Part shown: positions 25,283-32,192 of the stretch, in pieces
Position numbering within the stretch: the first letter of the stretch is position 1
Layout: every line of letters starts with the position of its first letter
Source of the DNA: Streptomyces gardneri
GTDB taxonomy: Bacteria > Actinomycetota > Actinomycetes > Streptomycetales > Streptomycetaceae
Length of the DNA stretch: 64,000 bases
NCBI RefSeq assembly: GCF_006539185.1
Contig: NZ_BJMN01000046.1
Span: 21,847-85,846 of the forward strand
Direction: 5' to 3'
Notes under the pieces: generated by a model
Database searches by the model: none
Seen by the model: only the letters and a program-made list of their open reading frames with translations
Told to the model about the DNA's origin: nothing
Made by a program: the position numbers and the translations under genes

Positions 25283-26923
25283 TCAGGCGGGCAGCACCAC
25301 CGTGAACACCGACCCCACCCCCACCTCGCTCGTCACCTCGACGAGCCCGTCGTGGTCCGCCACGATCTGCCGGGCGATCGACAGCCCGAGGCCGCTGCCG
25401 CCGGTGGCCCTCCCGCGTGCCGCGTCCGCGCGCCAGAAGCGGTCGAAGAGGTACGGGAGGTCGGCGGCCGGGATCCCGCCGCCGGTGTCCCGGACCGCGA
25501 TCCGCACGAGCCCGTCCTCCTCGGTCAGCTCCAGTCGCACCACACCGCCTGCCGGGGTCGTGTGCCGTACGGCGTTGCCGACGAGGTTGCCGAGCGCCTG
25601 GCGCAGCCGGTCCGGGTCCCCGTGCAGCCGTACGGTGCCGGGCCCCGCGCCCACCACGTCGAGCGCGACCCCGGCGGCCGCCGCCCGGGCGCTGTGGGCG
25701 GTGCGGCAGGCCTCGACCAGCTCGCGGGCGTCCAGCGCCCTGCGGTGGTAGGTGAGGGCGCCCGCCTCGGCGAGCGCCAGGTCCTGGAGGTCGTCCACGA
25801 TCCGCTGCTGGAGCAGGACCTCCTCGTGGAGCGAGTCGAGGAGTTCGGCGTCGGCCTCCAGGACGCCGTCCTGGAGCGCCTCCAGATAGCCGCGGAGGTT
25901 GGCGAGCGGGGTGCGGAGCTCGTGCGCGATGTCGCCGACGAGCCGGCGCTGCCGCTCCTCGCTGTCCTGGAGGGAGTCGGCCATCCGGTTGAAGGAGCGG
26001 CCGAGCTCCCCGATCTCGTCCCGGCCCGAGGCGGGCACCCGGCGCCCGAGGTCGCCCTCGCCGAGGCCCTGGGAGGCCGCCGTCAGCGCCCGTACGGGGC
26101 GGAGGACGGCCCGGCTGAGCAGCAGCGCGCAGGCGAGCGCGGCGGCGGCCACTCCGGCGGCGACGACGGCGGTCGGGCCGGCGGCCAGGGACTGTCCGGC
26201 GTCGTCGACGGCGCCGAGCCGCACGGTGAGCGGCTGGGGGGCGACGGCGGCGGTCCGCTCGGTGAAGACCCGGCGCAGGCAGGCGAGCACCTCGGCCTTC
26301 GTGGCAGCGCGGCACGTCTCGGCGGCGGCGATGTCGGCGCGGCTCGGTGAGCCCGAGGCCGTCTCGGCGCAGGGCGCCGCGCCCGGCACGCCTCCCGGGG
26401 CCCTGCCGCCGTCCCGGAAGAGCGGGATCCCGAACTTGCCGGGCAGGACGGTGATCCGGTGGCCGGCGCGGGTCAGGCAGGCCGCGTAGGTGACGTTGGC
26501 GCCGTACTTGCTGATCACCGAGGGCGTGACCTTGCGCATGGATCCGATGGCGAAGCCCGAGGGGAAGGCCGGCTCGGGCCGCGCGTCGACGAGGAGCGCG
26601 GGCGCGGTGCCGCCGGGCCGCGGGTCCCGGCCGAGGAGGACGTCGGAGTCGGCGATCTGCCCCTGCCGGTCGGTGCCGACCCTGATCCGCTGCCCGGTCT
26701 CCTCGGCGAGGGCGCGGACGGTGGGGGCGATCCCGTCCCAGGTGCCGTGGTTCGCTCCGTAAGCGCGCAGCCGCTCGGTGATCCGGGTGGCGGACTCCCG
26801 GTCGGCGGCGGCGGACTCGCGGAGCTGGCTGGTGGCCTGGCGGAGGGTGAGCCAGGCGGTGGCGGCGGTGGCGGCGACCGCGACGAGCAGGATGAGCGCG
26901 AAGACCCGCACACGGAAACTCAA
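25283..26923 (-). CDS. Sensor histidine kinase
   Basis: A 546-residue membrane kinase. Helix 1 is at residues 7-26, an extracytoplasmic sensor at ~30-250, helix 2 at ~251-272, a HAMP domain at ~273-325, HisKA with phospho-acceptor His334 (DIAHELRTPL) and an ATPase domain (NAVRHT, DTGGGI, GSGLGLSI). The sensor contains four cysteines (149, 185, 204, 215), which could form disulfides. It starts with TTG overlapping the response-regulator stop; GGAGGGGG upstream supports it. Convergent placement beside the MacB-type exporter suggests a shared envelope-stress or peptide-defence role. Confidence 0.92.
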   Translation of the reverse strand: MSFRVRVFALILLVAVAATAATAWLTLRQATSQLRESAAADRESATRITERLRAYGANHGTWDGIAPTVRALAEETGQRIRVGTDRQGQIADSDVLLGRDPRPGGTAPALLVDARPEPAFPSGFAIGSMRKVTPSVISKYGANVTYAACLTRAGHRITVLPGKFGIPLFRDGGRAPGGVPGAAPCAETASGSPSRADIAAAETCRAATKAEVLACLRRVFTERTAAVAPQPLTVRLGAVDDAGQSLAAGPTAVVAAGVAAAALACALLLSRAVLRPVRALTAASQGLGEGDLGRRVPASGRDEIGELGRSFNRMADSLQDSEERQRRLVGDIAHELRTPLANLRGYLEALQDGVLEADAELLDSLHEEVLLQQRIVDDLQDLALAEAGALTYHRRALDARELVEACRTAHSARAAAAGVALDVVGAGPGTVRLHGDPDRLRQALGNLVGNAVRHTTPAGGVVRLELTEEDGLVRIAVRDTGGGIPAADLPYLFDRFWRADAARGRATGGSGLGLSIARQIVADHDGLVEVTSEVGVGSVFTVVLPA

Positions 26924-27630
26924 GCCCCCGCCCCCTCCGACGTGTCGGAGAGGCGGTACCCGCGCCCGTACACGGTCTCCAGACGGCGGGGCCGGGCGGG
27001 ATCGGCCTCCAGCTTCAGCCGCAGGTTGCGGACGTGGACGTCGACCGTGCGTTCCAGGACGTCGCTGTCGAAGCCGAAGACCCGCTCGATGATCTGCGTC
27101 CGGGTGAAGACGCGGCCCGGTTCGCGGGCCAGGACCTCCAGGAGGGAGAACTCCTTGGAGGTCAGGGCCACCGGCCGGCCGGAGACGCGGACCTCGAAGC
27201 GGGCGGTGTCGAGCTCGACCTCGCCGACCCGCAGCAGCGCGTCGCGGACGGCGGCGCCGGTCGCCCGGGACCTGCGCAGGAGCGCCCGGACCCGGGCGGT
27301 CAGCTCGCGCGGGCTGTACGGCTTGGTGAGGTAGTCGTCGGCGCCGAGGTCGAGGCCGAGGAGCATGTCCTCCTCGGTGCTGCGCGCGGTCAGCAGGAGG
27401 ATCGGCACGTCCGATCCCTCGGAGCGCAGGATGCGGCAGACGTCGAGTCCGTCGGCGAGGGGCAGCATCACGTCGAGCACGACGAGATCGGGCCGGGCGG
27501 ACCGGACGCGCTCCAGTGCGGAGCGCCCGTCGGCCACGACCTGGACGGTGTTCCCCTCGCGCTCCAGATAGATCCGGATCAGCCGCGACTGCTTCGGATC
27601 GTCCTCGGCGACGAGAATGCGCGCGCTCAC
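26920..27630 (-). CDS. OmpR-family response regulator
   Basis: A 236-residue regulator: receiver domain (residues 1-120) with phospho-acceptor Asp53, acidic pocket Glu9-Asp10-Asp11, Thr81 and Lys103, then an OmpR/PhoB winged helix (130-230; TSKEFSLLEVLAREPGRVFTR region and VDVHVRNLRLK recognition helix). It is the cognate partner of the overlapping kinase gene. The start is GTG. Upstream there is an 8-bp inverted repeat and a perfect 13-bp tandem repeat; OmpR-type regulators bind direct repeats, so autoregulation is plausible. Confidence 0.94.
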   Translation of the reverse strand: MSARILVAEDDPKQSRLIRIYLEREGNTVQVVADGRSALERVRSARPDLVVLDVMLPLADGLDVCRILRSEGSDVPILLLTARSTEEDMLLGLDLGADDYLTKPYSPRELTARVRALLRRSRATGAAVRDALLRVGEVELDTARFEVRVSGRPVALTSKEFSLLEVLAREPGRVFTRTQIIERVFGFDSDVLERTVDVHVRNLRLKLEADPARPRRLETVYGRGYRLSDTSEGAGA

Positions 27631-27645
27631 GACGTCCCCCCTACG

Positions 27646-27673
27646 TTTCCCGCACGGTATCCCGAGCGGGAAA
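27646..27673. promoter_or_regulatory. Inverted repeat upstream of the response regulator
   Basis: TTTCCCGC (27646-27653) and GCGGGAAA (27666-27673) are perfect 8-bp arms with a 12-base spacer, 16 bases upstream of the GTG start. It may be an operator or a leader hairpin. Confidence 0.5.
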
Positions 27674-27674
27674 A

Positions 27675-27700
27675 GGGGGAAACCGAAGGGGGAAACCGAA
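27675..27700. repeat. Perfect 13-bp tandem repeat upstream of the response regulator
   Basis: GGGGGAAACCGAA occurs twice head to tail. Direct repeats with a period a little over one helix turn are typical targets of OmpR-type regulators, here 45-70 bases upstream of the regulator's own start. Confidence 0.65.
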
Positions 27701-27712
27701 GGAGGAATGCCC

Positions 27713-28516
27713 CTACAGCTCGTAGACGGCGGTCACGGGGGCGTGGTCGCTCCACCGCTCGTCGTGGGTGGCGGCGCGCTCGACGTAGGCCTTGACGGCC
27801 TTGGCGGCGAGGCCGGGGGTGGCGACCTGGTAGTCGATGCGCCAGCCGCTGTCGTTGTCGAAGGCGCGGCCGCGGTAGGACCACCAGGAGTAGGGCCCCT
27901 CGACGTCGGGGTGCAGCGCGCGGACGACGTCGACGTACCCGCCGTCCCCGTCCTCGAGGACCCGTCCGAGCCACTCCCGCTCCTCGGGCAGGAAGCCGGC
28001 GTTCTTCTTGTTGGCCTTCCAGTTCTTGAGGTCGGCCTCGCGGTGGGCGATGTTCCAGTCGCCGCAGACGACGACCTCGCGCCCGTCGGCGGCGGCCCGC
28101 TCCTTGAGCTCCTTGAGGTACGGCAGGAACGCGTCCATGAACCGGTACTTCTCGTCCTGGCGCTCGGTGCCGACCTCGCCGGAGGGCAGGTAGAGGCTGG
28201 CGACGGTCACGCCGGGCAGGTCGGCCTCGATGTACCGCCCGCTGTCGTCGAACTCGCTCACCCCGAAGCCGACGCGCACCGCGTCGGGCTCGCGGCGGGT
28301 GTAGAGGGAGACTCCGGCGCGGCCCTTGGCGGCGGCGGGCGCGTGGGCGGTGAACCAGCCCTCGGGCGCCCGGACCTCGGCGGGCAGCTGCGACTCCTCG
28401 GCGCGGACCTCCTGCAGGCAGACGGCGTCGGCGGAGGTGCCGGCCAGCCACTCGACGAAGCCCTTCTTGGCGGCGGCACGGAGACCATTGACATTGACGG
28501 ACGTGACAGTGAGCAT
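27713..28516 (-). CDS. xth: Exodeoxyribonuclease III
   Basis: A 267-residue member of the exonuclease III/AP endonuclease family, which removes 3' blocks and cuts at abasic sites in DNA repair. Family motifs are present: SVNVNGLRAA at the N-terminus, LQEVR with the metal-binding Glu, the catalytic Tyr region, GDWNIAH, and C-terminal RIDY and WSDHAPV with the catalytic Asp-His pair. Length matches the family. TATTCT lies 6 bases before the ATG and there is no good ribosome site, so a leaderless message is likely. It is divergent from a GNAT gene with only 50 bases between starts. Confidence 0.95.
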   Translation of the reverse strand: MLTVTSVNVNGLRAAAKKGFVEWLAGTSADAVCLQEVRAEESQLPAEVRAPEGWFTAHAPAAAKGRAGVSLYTRREPDAVRVGFGVSEFDDSGRYIEADLPGVTVASLYLPSGEVGTERQDEKYRFMDAFLPYLKELKERAAADGREVVVCGDWNIAHREADLKNWKANKKNAGFLPEEREWLGRVLEDGDGGYVDVVRALHPDVEGPYSWWSYRGRAFDNDSGWRIDYQVATPGLAAKAVKAYVERAATHDERWSDHAPVTAVYEL

Positions 28517-28522
28517 CCCGGG

Positions 28523-28528
28523 AGAATA
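28523..28528 (-). promoter_or_regulatory. -10 hexamer of xth (leaderless candidate)
   Basis: TATTCT, read on the minus strand, ends 6 bases before the xth ATG, leaving room only for a leaderless transcript. Confidence 0.5.
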
Positions 28529-28553
28529 CCGACACCCCCACGCTGCATACATG

Positions 28554-28559
28554 TACGAT
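28554..28559 (+). promoter_or_regulatory. -10 hexamer of the GNAT gene (leaderless candidate)
   Basis: TACGAT ends 7 bases before the ATG at 28567. The -35 region of this promoter must overlap the divergent xth promoter. Confidence 0.5.
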
Positions 28560-28566
28560 ATTCCGC

Positions 28567-29046
28567 ATGAACATCCAGCCCACGCCTTTCGACCACCCCG
28601 ACGCCGTCAAGCTCAACGACGCGGTGCAGCTCGAATACGCCGCCCGCTACGGCGACGAGGGCGACGTCACACCGCTGGACGCCACGATGTTCGTCCCCCC
28701 GCACGGCCTGTACCTCCTCGCCTACGACGCGGAGGGCCGCCCTGTCGCCACGGGCGGCTGGCGCACCCAGAACCGGAACGACGAGGGCTACGCGGACGGC
28801 GACGCCGAACTGAAGCGCATGTACGTGGTCCCCGAGGCCCGCGGCCTGGGCCTGGCCCGCCGCGTCCTCGCCACCCTCGAATCCGACGCCCGCACGGCCG
28901 GCCGCATCCGCATGGTCCTGGAGACGGGCGACGCCCAGCCGGAGGCCATAGCCCTCTACACGTCCAGCGGCTACGAACCCTGCACCAAGTTCGGCCACTA
29001 CCGCGACTACCCCAACAGCCGCTGCTTCGCGAAGAGCCTCGTCTGA
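28567..29046 (+). CDS. GNAT-family N-acetyltransferase
   Basis: A 159-residue acetyltransferase. Motif A is seen as LKRMYVVPEARGLGLARRVLATLE (key residues R-G-L-G-L-A near residue 93-98), followed by LETGDAQPEAIALYTSSGYE, the usual motif B with the Tyr near the C-terminus. The substrate is unknown; small-molecule or peptide acetylation is typical. The ATG has no ribosome site but has TACGAT 7 bases upstream, consistent with leaderless expression. It is followed by the terminator of the convergent tRNA gene. Confidence 0.9.
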   Translation: MNIQPTPFDHPDAVKLNDAVQLEYAARYGDEGDVTPLDATMFVPPHGLYLLAYDAEGRPVATGGWRTQNRNDEGYADGDAELKRMYVVPEARGLGLARRVLATLESDARTAGRIRMVLETGDAQPEAIALYTSSGYEPCTKFGHYRDYPNSRCFAKSLV

Positions 29047-29103
29047 CCCCTCGGGGGGCGGGTGCCCCCTCGGGGGGGGGCGGACCGGCCGCACAAAAAG
29101 AAA

Positions 29104-29137
29104 GGATCCCGCCCGATCTTGCGATCGGACGGGATCC
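29104..29137. terminator. Rho-independent terminator of tRNA-Ala
   Basis: Long hairpin with GGATCCCG and CGGGATCC as outer arms and CCGATC/GATCGG as inner arms. On the minus strand it is followed by a T-rich run, so it fits termination of the tRNA transcript 10 bases after the tRNA 3' end. It could also stop the plus-strand GNAT transcript. Confidence 0.8.
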
Positions 29138-29147
29138 TCAGTGTCTG

Positions 29148-29221
29148 TGGACCTGTGGGGATTTGAACCCCAGACCCCCTCGATGCGAACGAGGTGCGCT
29201 ACCAGACTGCGCCACAGGCCC
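29148..29221 (-). tRNA. tRNA-Ala (anticodon CGC)
   Basis: A 74-base cloverleaf read on the minus strand. The acceptor GGGCCTG pairs with CAGGTCC, including the G3-U70 wobble that is the alanine identity element. The anticodon stem CCTCG/CGAGG closes a seven-base loop TTCGCAT giving CGC, which reads GCG codons. The T arm contains GGTTCAAAT. The discriminator base is A73 and CCA is not encoded. GCG is among the commonest Ala codons in this DNA. Confidence 0.95.
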
Positions 29222-29314
29222 TTGCGACGTGTGAAACATTAGCATCCCGACCGGCTCACGCAAAAATCCGTTCCGCCGCAGGTCACCGGGGGCCGTCGCG
29301 GGCCCCCGATGGGG

Positions 29315-30370
29315 TCACTCGTTGGCCGCCCGGGGGCGGTCCTCCTCCGCGTACTGGTCGAAGAGGGGCGTGCGGCCGTTGTCGCGGCCCCGGCGGGGCG
29401 GGGTGCCGCGGCGGCGGGGCGTCTGGGGCGGGGCGGGCGCCGGGGTCGGGTCGGCGGCCGTGGAGGAGCGGGCCGCGCTCCAGGTCTCCGGGTCCGTGAT
29501 GTCGACGCCGCTCGACGCGCGCGGGGCGACCGGCGCCGTGACGTACGTGGGGAGCGGGACCGGTACCGGCTCCCAGCTGTCGCCGCGGGCCGGGCCGCGC
29601 TCACGCTGCTGGTCCACCCACTCCGCGTGGTCCGTCTGCTCGACCAGGGCGCGGCGGCCCGCCTCCTGCGGGGACACGGGCGCCGTCGAGACGGGGGTCT
29701 GGCCGGTCTCCGGCTCGGGCGTCGGGGTGGGGCGGCGGCTCTCACGCAGCCGGGCCGCCGCCGCTTCCGCGCGGCGCCGGTCCATCACGTACACGAAGCG
29801 GCGGCGCTCCTGGACCCGCAGGTGCACGATGTACGCGCTCAGGAGCAGCGCCGGGACCGCGGGGGCCCAGAGGAAGGCGACACCGCCGACGGCCGCGACG
29901 ACCGCGCCGAGGGTGAACCCGGCGAAGAGGAGCGTCGTGGTGCGCCGGCGCCGGGCGAGGACCTTGCCCCGGCGGGCCCGCTCGGCCGCCGCCCCGCTCG
30001 TGGCGGGGCGCGCCGGCGCGGGGGCGGGTTCCGGTGCGGGTTCCGGCTCGGGCTCCGGGAGTTCGAGGCGCGCCTCGGTCCTGGCCGCGGGCGCGGAAAA
30101 GGCCCGGACGTCGACCGAGCTCAGGTGCTCGGTCGCCGCGTCCGGGTCCACGTCGGGCGTCGGTCCCTCCGCCGTAAGGTCCCGCTCTTTGAGCTCCTTG
30201 GCATACCGGCGCTCCATTCCCGCCCGTCCGGACAGCAGCCGGATGGCGGTGCTGAAGCGTTCCGTCGGACGGGCTTCGTTCAGCTCGTCCTGCCTGCGGA
30301 GCCACATCGGCACCAAGTAGGCGGCCCAGGCCCCGACGATGACTGCGTAGATGAGGCCGCTGCTGCTCAC
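29315..30370 (-). CDS. sepX: Divisome membrane protein SepX/GlpR
   Basis: A 351-residue membrane protein: one helix at residues 6-22 (LIYAVIVGAWAAYLVPMWL), a cytoplasmic stretch with a Pro/Glu repeat near 104-120, two helices at ~145-184, then a long Pro/Arg-rich cytoplasmic tail. The N-terminal helix followed by RRQDELNEARPTERFSTA is the recognisable SepX/GlpR signature. In Streptomyces SepX supports cross-wall and sporulation septum formation; in corynebacteria the homologue GlpR is the membrane receptor of gephyrin-like Glp. A glp gene lies 1.8 kb away on the same strand. GTG start; TACCGT 7 bases upstream suggests leaderless mRNA. Confidence 0.88.
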   Translation of the reverse strand: MSSSGLIYAVIVGAWAAYLVPMWLRRQDELNEARPTERFSTAIRLLSGRAGMERRYAKELKERDLTAEGPTPDVDPDAATEHLSSVDVRAFSAPAARTEARLELPEPEPEPAPEPAPAPARPATSGAAAERARRGKVLARRRRTTTLLFAGFTLGAVVAAVGGVAFLWAPAVPALLLSAYIVHLRVQERRRFVYVMDRRRAEAAAARLRESRRPTPTPEPETGQTPVSTAPVSPQEAGRRALVEQTDHAEWVDQQRERGPARGDSWEPVPVPLPTYVTAPVAPRASSGVDITDPETWSAARSSTAADPTPAPAPPQTPRRRGTPPRRGRDNGRTPLFDQYAEEDRPRAANE

Positions 30371-30377
30371 GCCTCAC

Positions 30378-30383
30378 ACGGTA
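30378..30383 (-). promoter_or_regulatory. -10 hexamer of sepX (leaderless candidate)
   Basis: TACCGT on the minus strand, 7 bases before the sepX GTG. This implies sepX has its own promoter in addition to any read-through from the galU-glp operon. Confidence 0.5.
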
Positions 30384-30429
30384 GAGGGGTTCACGGGAGG
30401 GCATCGGCCAATTGGCCCGGTGTGTCGCA

Positions 30430-30515
30430 CGATCTGGCTGATATCACTGAACTTTTTTGTGATTGTTCAGATCGTTTGCGTGCCAACTACCGATTAAATT
30501 CGAACACTTATTTTA
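30430..30515. other. A/T-rich segment with inverted repeats between the GNAT gene and sepX
   Basis: This stretch is far richer in A and T than anything around it, with a run of six T and several AT-only words. It contains two overlapping inverted repeats: CGATCTG (30430) with CAGATCG (30468), and CTGAAC (30447) with GTTCAG (30465). It reaches into the last codons of the GNAT gene, which use AGA, ATA and AAA. Confidence 0.7.
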
Positions 30516-31119
30516 TTCTTGCCTGTCGCCAGCGCCGCAGCAATCCCTCCGGCACCTCCTCCACCGTCAGCGCGAAGACCAGATGGTCCCGCCACGCCCC
30601 GTCGATGTGGAGATAGCGGGGCCGCAACCCCTCCTCGCGGAAGCCGAGCTTCTCGACGACCCGGCGCGAAGGGCCGTTCTCCGGGCGGATGCAGACCTCC
30701 ATCCGGTGCAGGCCGACCGCACGGAAGCAGTGGTCGACGGCGAGCGCGACCGCCGTCGGCATCACCCCGCGCCCAGCGACCTCGCTGTCCACCCAGTAGC
30801 CCACGTGCCCCGAGCACATCGAGCCCCAGGTGATCCCGGCCACCGTCAACTGCCCGACGAGACGCCCCTGGTACTCGATGACGAAGGGCAGCATCCGGCC
30901 CGCCTTCGCCTCCGACCGCAGATGGCGGACCATCTGACGGTACGTCGGCCGCTGCGCGACCGGGCCGCTCGGCGCCGGTGGCGGAACCGTCGCCTCCCAG
31001 CGCCGCAGCCACTCGCGGTTGCGCCGGTTCACCTCGCGCCAGGCCCGCTGGTCGCTCATCTTTATCGGGCGGAGGACGACGTCCCCGTCCACGAGGACCA
31101 CGGGCCAGGACGGGATCAT
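30508..31119 (-). CDS. RimJ/RimL-type N-acetyltransferase
   Basis: A 203-residue GNAT of the RimJ family (ribosomal-protein N-terminal acetyltransferase-like). Visible are VLRPIKMSDQRAW at the N-terminus, the acetyl-CoA motif VAGRGVMPTAVALAVDH and the hallmark ENGPSRRVVEKLGFREEG followed by WRDHLVFAL. The true substrate is not known. Its ATG overlaps the mogA stop (ATGA). It closes the galU-glp-moaC-mogA operon and precedes sepX, an order I recall as conserved in Streptomyces. Its last codons (AGA, ATA, AAA) are extremely rare in this genome and belong to an A/T-rich patch. Confidence 0.88.
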   Translation of the reverse strand: MIPSWPVVLVDGDVVLRPIKMSDQRAWREVNRRNREWLRRWEATVPPPAPSGPVAQRPTYRQMVRHLRSEAKAGRMLPFVIEYQGRLVGQLTVAGITWGSMCSGHVGYWVDSEVAGRGVMPTAVALAVDHCFRAVGLHRMEVCIRPENGPSRRVVEKLGFREEGLRPRYLHIDGAWRDHLVFALTVEEVPEGLLRRWRQARIK

Positions 31120-31625
31120 GACGATCTCGGGTGGTCGCCGCCGCGGACCTGGTCGACGGCGTGCCGCAGCAGCGGCTCCAGGACGGCCAGGCCGTCCTTC
31201 ACCCCGCCCGGGGACCCCGGCAGGTTCACGATCAGCGTGCCGCCCGCGACACCGGCTAGACCGCGCGAGAGCGCCGCCGTCGGCACCTTCTCCCGGCCGT
31301 ACGCGCGGATCGCCTCCGGGATGCCCGGGATCTCGCGGTCCAGGACCCGGCGGGTCGCCTCGGGGGTCTCGTCGGTGGGCGAGATGCCCGTACCGCCGGT
31401 GGTGACGATCACGTCGTACCCGGCGGAGACGCCCGCCCGCAGCGCGGCCTCGACCGGCGCCCCGTCCGGGACGATCTGCGGGCCTTCCACGGCGAAGCCC
31501 ATGGCGGTCAGGCCCTCGGCGATCAGCGGACCGCCCTTGTCCTCGTAGACCCCGGCGGACGCCCGGTTCGAGGCGGTGACGACCAGCGCCCGGTACGGGG
31601 AGGACGAGGTGTCGTGCTCGTGCAC
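31116..31625 (-). CDS. mogA: MogA/MoaB-family molybdopterin adenylyltransferase
   Basis: A 169-residue MoaB/MogA domain protein that adenylylates molybdopterin before molybdenum insertion. Motifs: VVTASNRASAG at the N-terminus, TTGGTGISPTDETPEA (the GGTG nucleotide loop with catalytic Asp) and the NLPGSP loop near residue 142. The GTG start at 31625 is chosen by homology and lies 23 bases after the moaC stop. It overlaps the following GNAT gene. With moaC and glp it makes a partial molybdenum-cofactor set; moaA, moaE and moaD are not in the window. Confidence 0.92.
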   Translation of the reverse strand: MHEHDTSSSPYRALVVTASNRASAGVYEDKGGPLIAEGLTAMGFAVEGPQIVPDGAPVEAALRAGVSAGYDVIVTTGGTGISPTDETPEATRRVLDREIPGIPEAIRAYGREKVPTAALSRGLAGVAGGTLIVNLPGSPGGVKDGLAVLEPLLRHAVDQVRGGDHPRSS

Positions 31626-31648
31626 CCCGGCCACCCGGCCCCCGCGCG

Positions 31649-32134
31649 TCACGAGCCGCTCCGCGTCCAGTGGCCCGACTTGCCGCCCGTCTTCTCCTCC
31701 ACCCGTACGTCGGAGATGACCGCGCCCTTGTCGACCGCCTTGATCATGTCGACGACCGTCAGGGCCGCCACCGAGACCGCCGTCAGGGCCTCCATCTCGA
31801 CGCCCGTGCGGTCCGTGGTCTTCACCGTCGCCAGGATCTCGACCGCCTCGTCCGTGACCGCCAGGTCCAGGGTGACGCCCGAGACCGCCAGCGGGTGGCA
31901 GAGCGGGATCAGGTCGGGGGTCTTCTTCGCCCCCATGATCCCGGCGATCCGGGCCGTCGCGAGCGCGTCGCCCTTCGGGACCCCCTCGCCGCGCAGCAGC
32001 TCGATCACGCGCGGCGAGACGAGGACCCGTCCGCTGGCCCGCGCGGTGCGGGCCGTGACGTCCTTCGCGGAGACGTCGACCATGCGGGCCGCCCCCGCCT
32101 CGTCGATGTGGGTGAGACCTTGCTGCGTGCTCAT
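31649..32134 (-). CDS. moaC: Cyclic pyranopterin monophosphate synthase MoaC
   Basis: A 161-residue MoaC. The family is recognisable from THIDEAGAARMVDVSAKDVTAR, the active-site segment IPLCHPLAVSGV (His near 77) and the near-invariant DRTGVEMEALTAVSVAALTVYDM-like region (TVVDMIKAVDKG here, with the catalytic Asp-Lys at 127-132 region). It converts the MoaA product to cyclic pyranopterin monophosphate, the first committed cofactor intermediate. It lies 58 bases after glp and 23 before mogA, in one transcription unit. The cofactor could serve the molybdoenzyme encoded at 46-48 kb. Confidence 0.94.
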   Translation of the reverse strand: MSTQQGLTHIDEAGAARMVDVSAKDVTARTARASGRVLVSPRVIELLRGEGVPKGDALATARIAGIMGAKKTPDLIPLCHPLAVSGVTLDLAVTDEAVEILATVKTTDRTGVEMEALTAVSVAALTVVDMIKAVDKGAVISDVRVEEKTGGKSGHWTRSGS

Positions 32135-32192
32135 GGCCGTGACACTCCCGGTCGCTGTATGGGGACGACACCGTACCCCCACCCTCGCCCCC

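Noticed and set aside
28567..29234. Alternative plus-strand frames across the GNAT gene and tRNA
   Set aside because: They are out of frame with the acetyltransferase motifs and run through the terminator and tRNA, so they are chance open frames in G/C-rich DNA.
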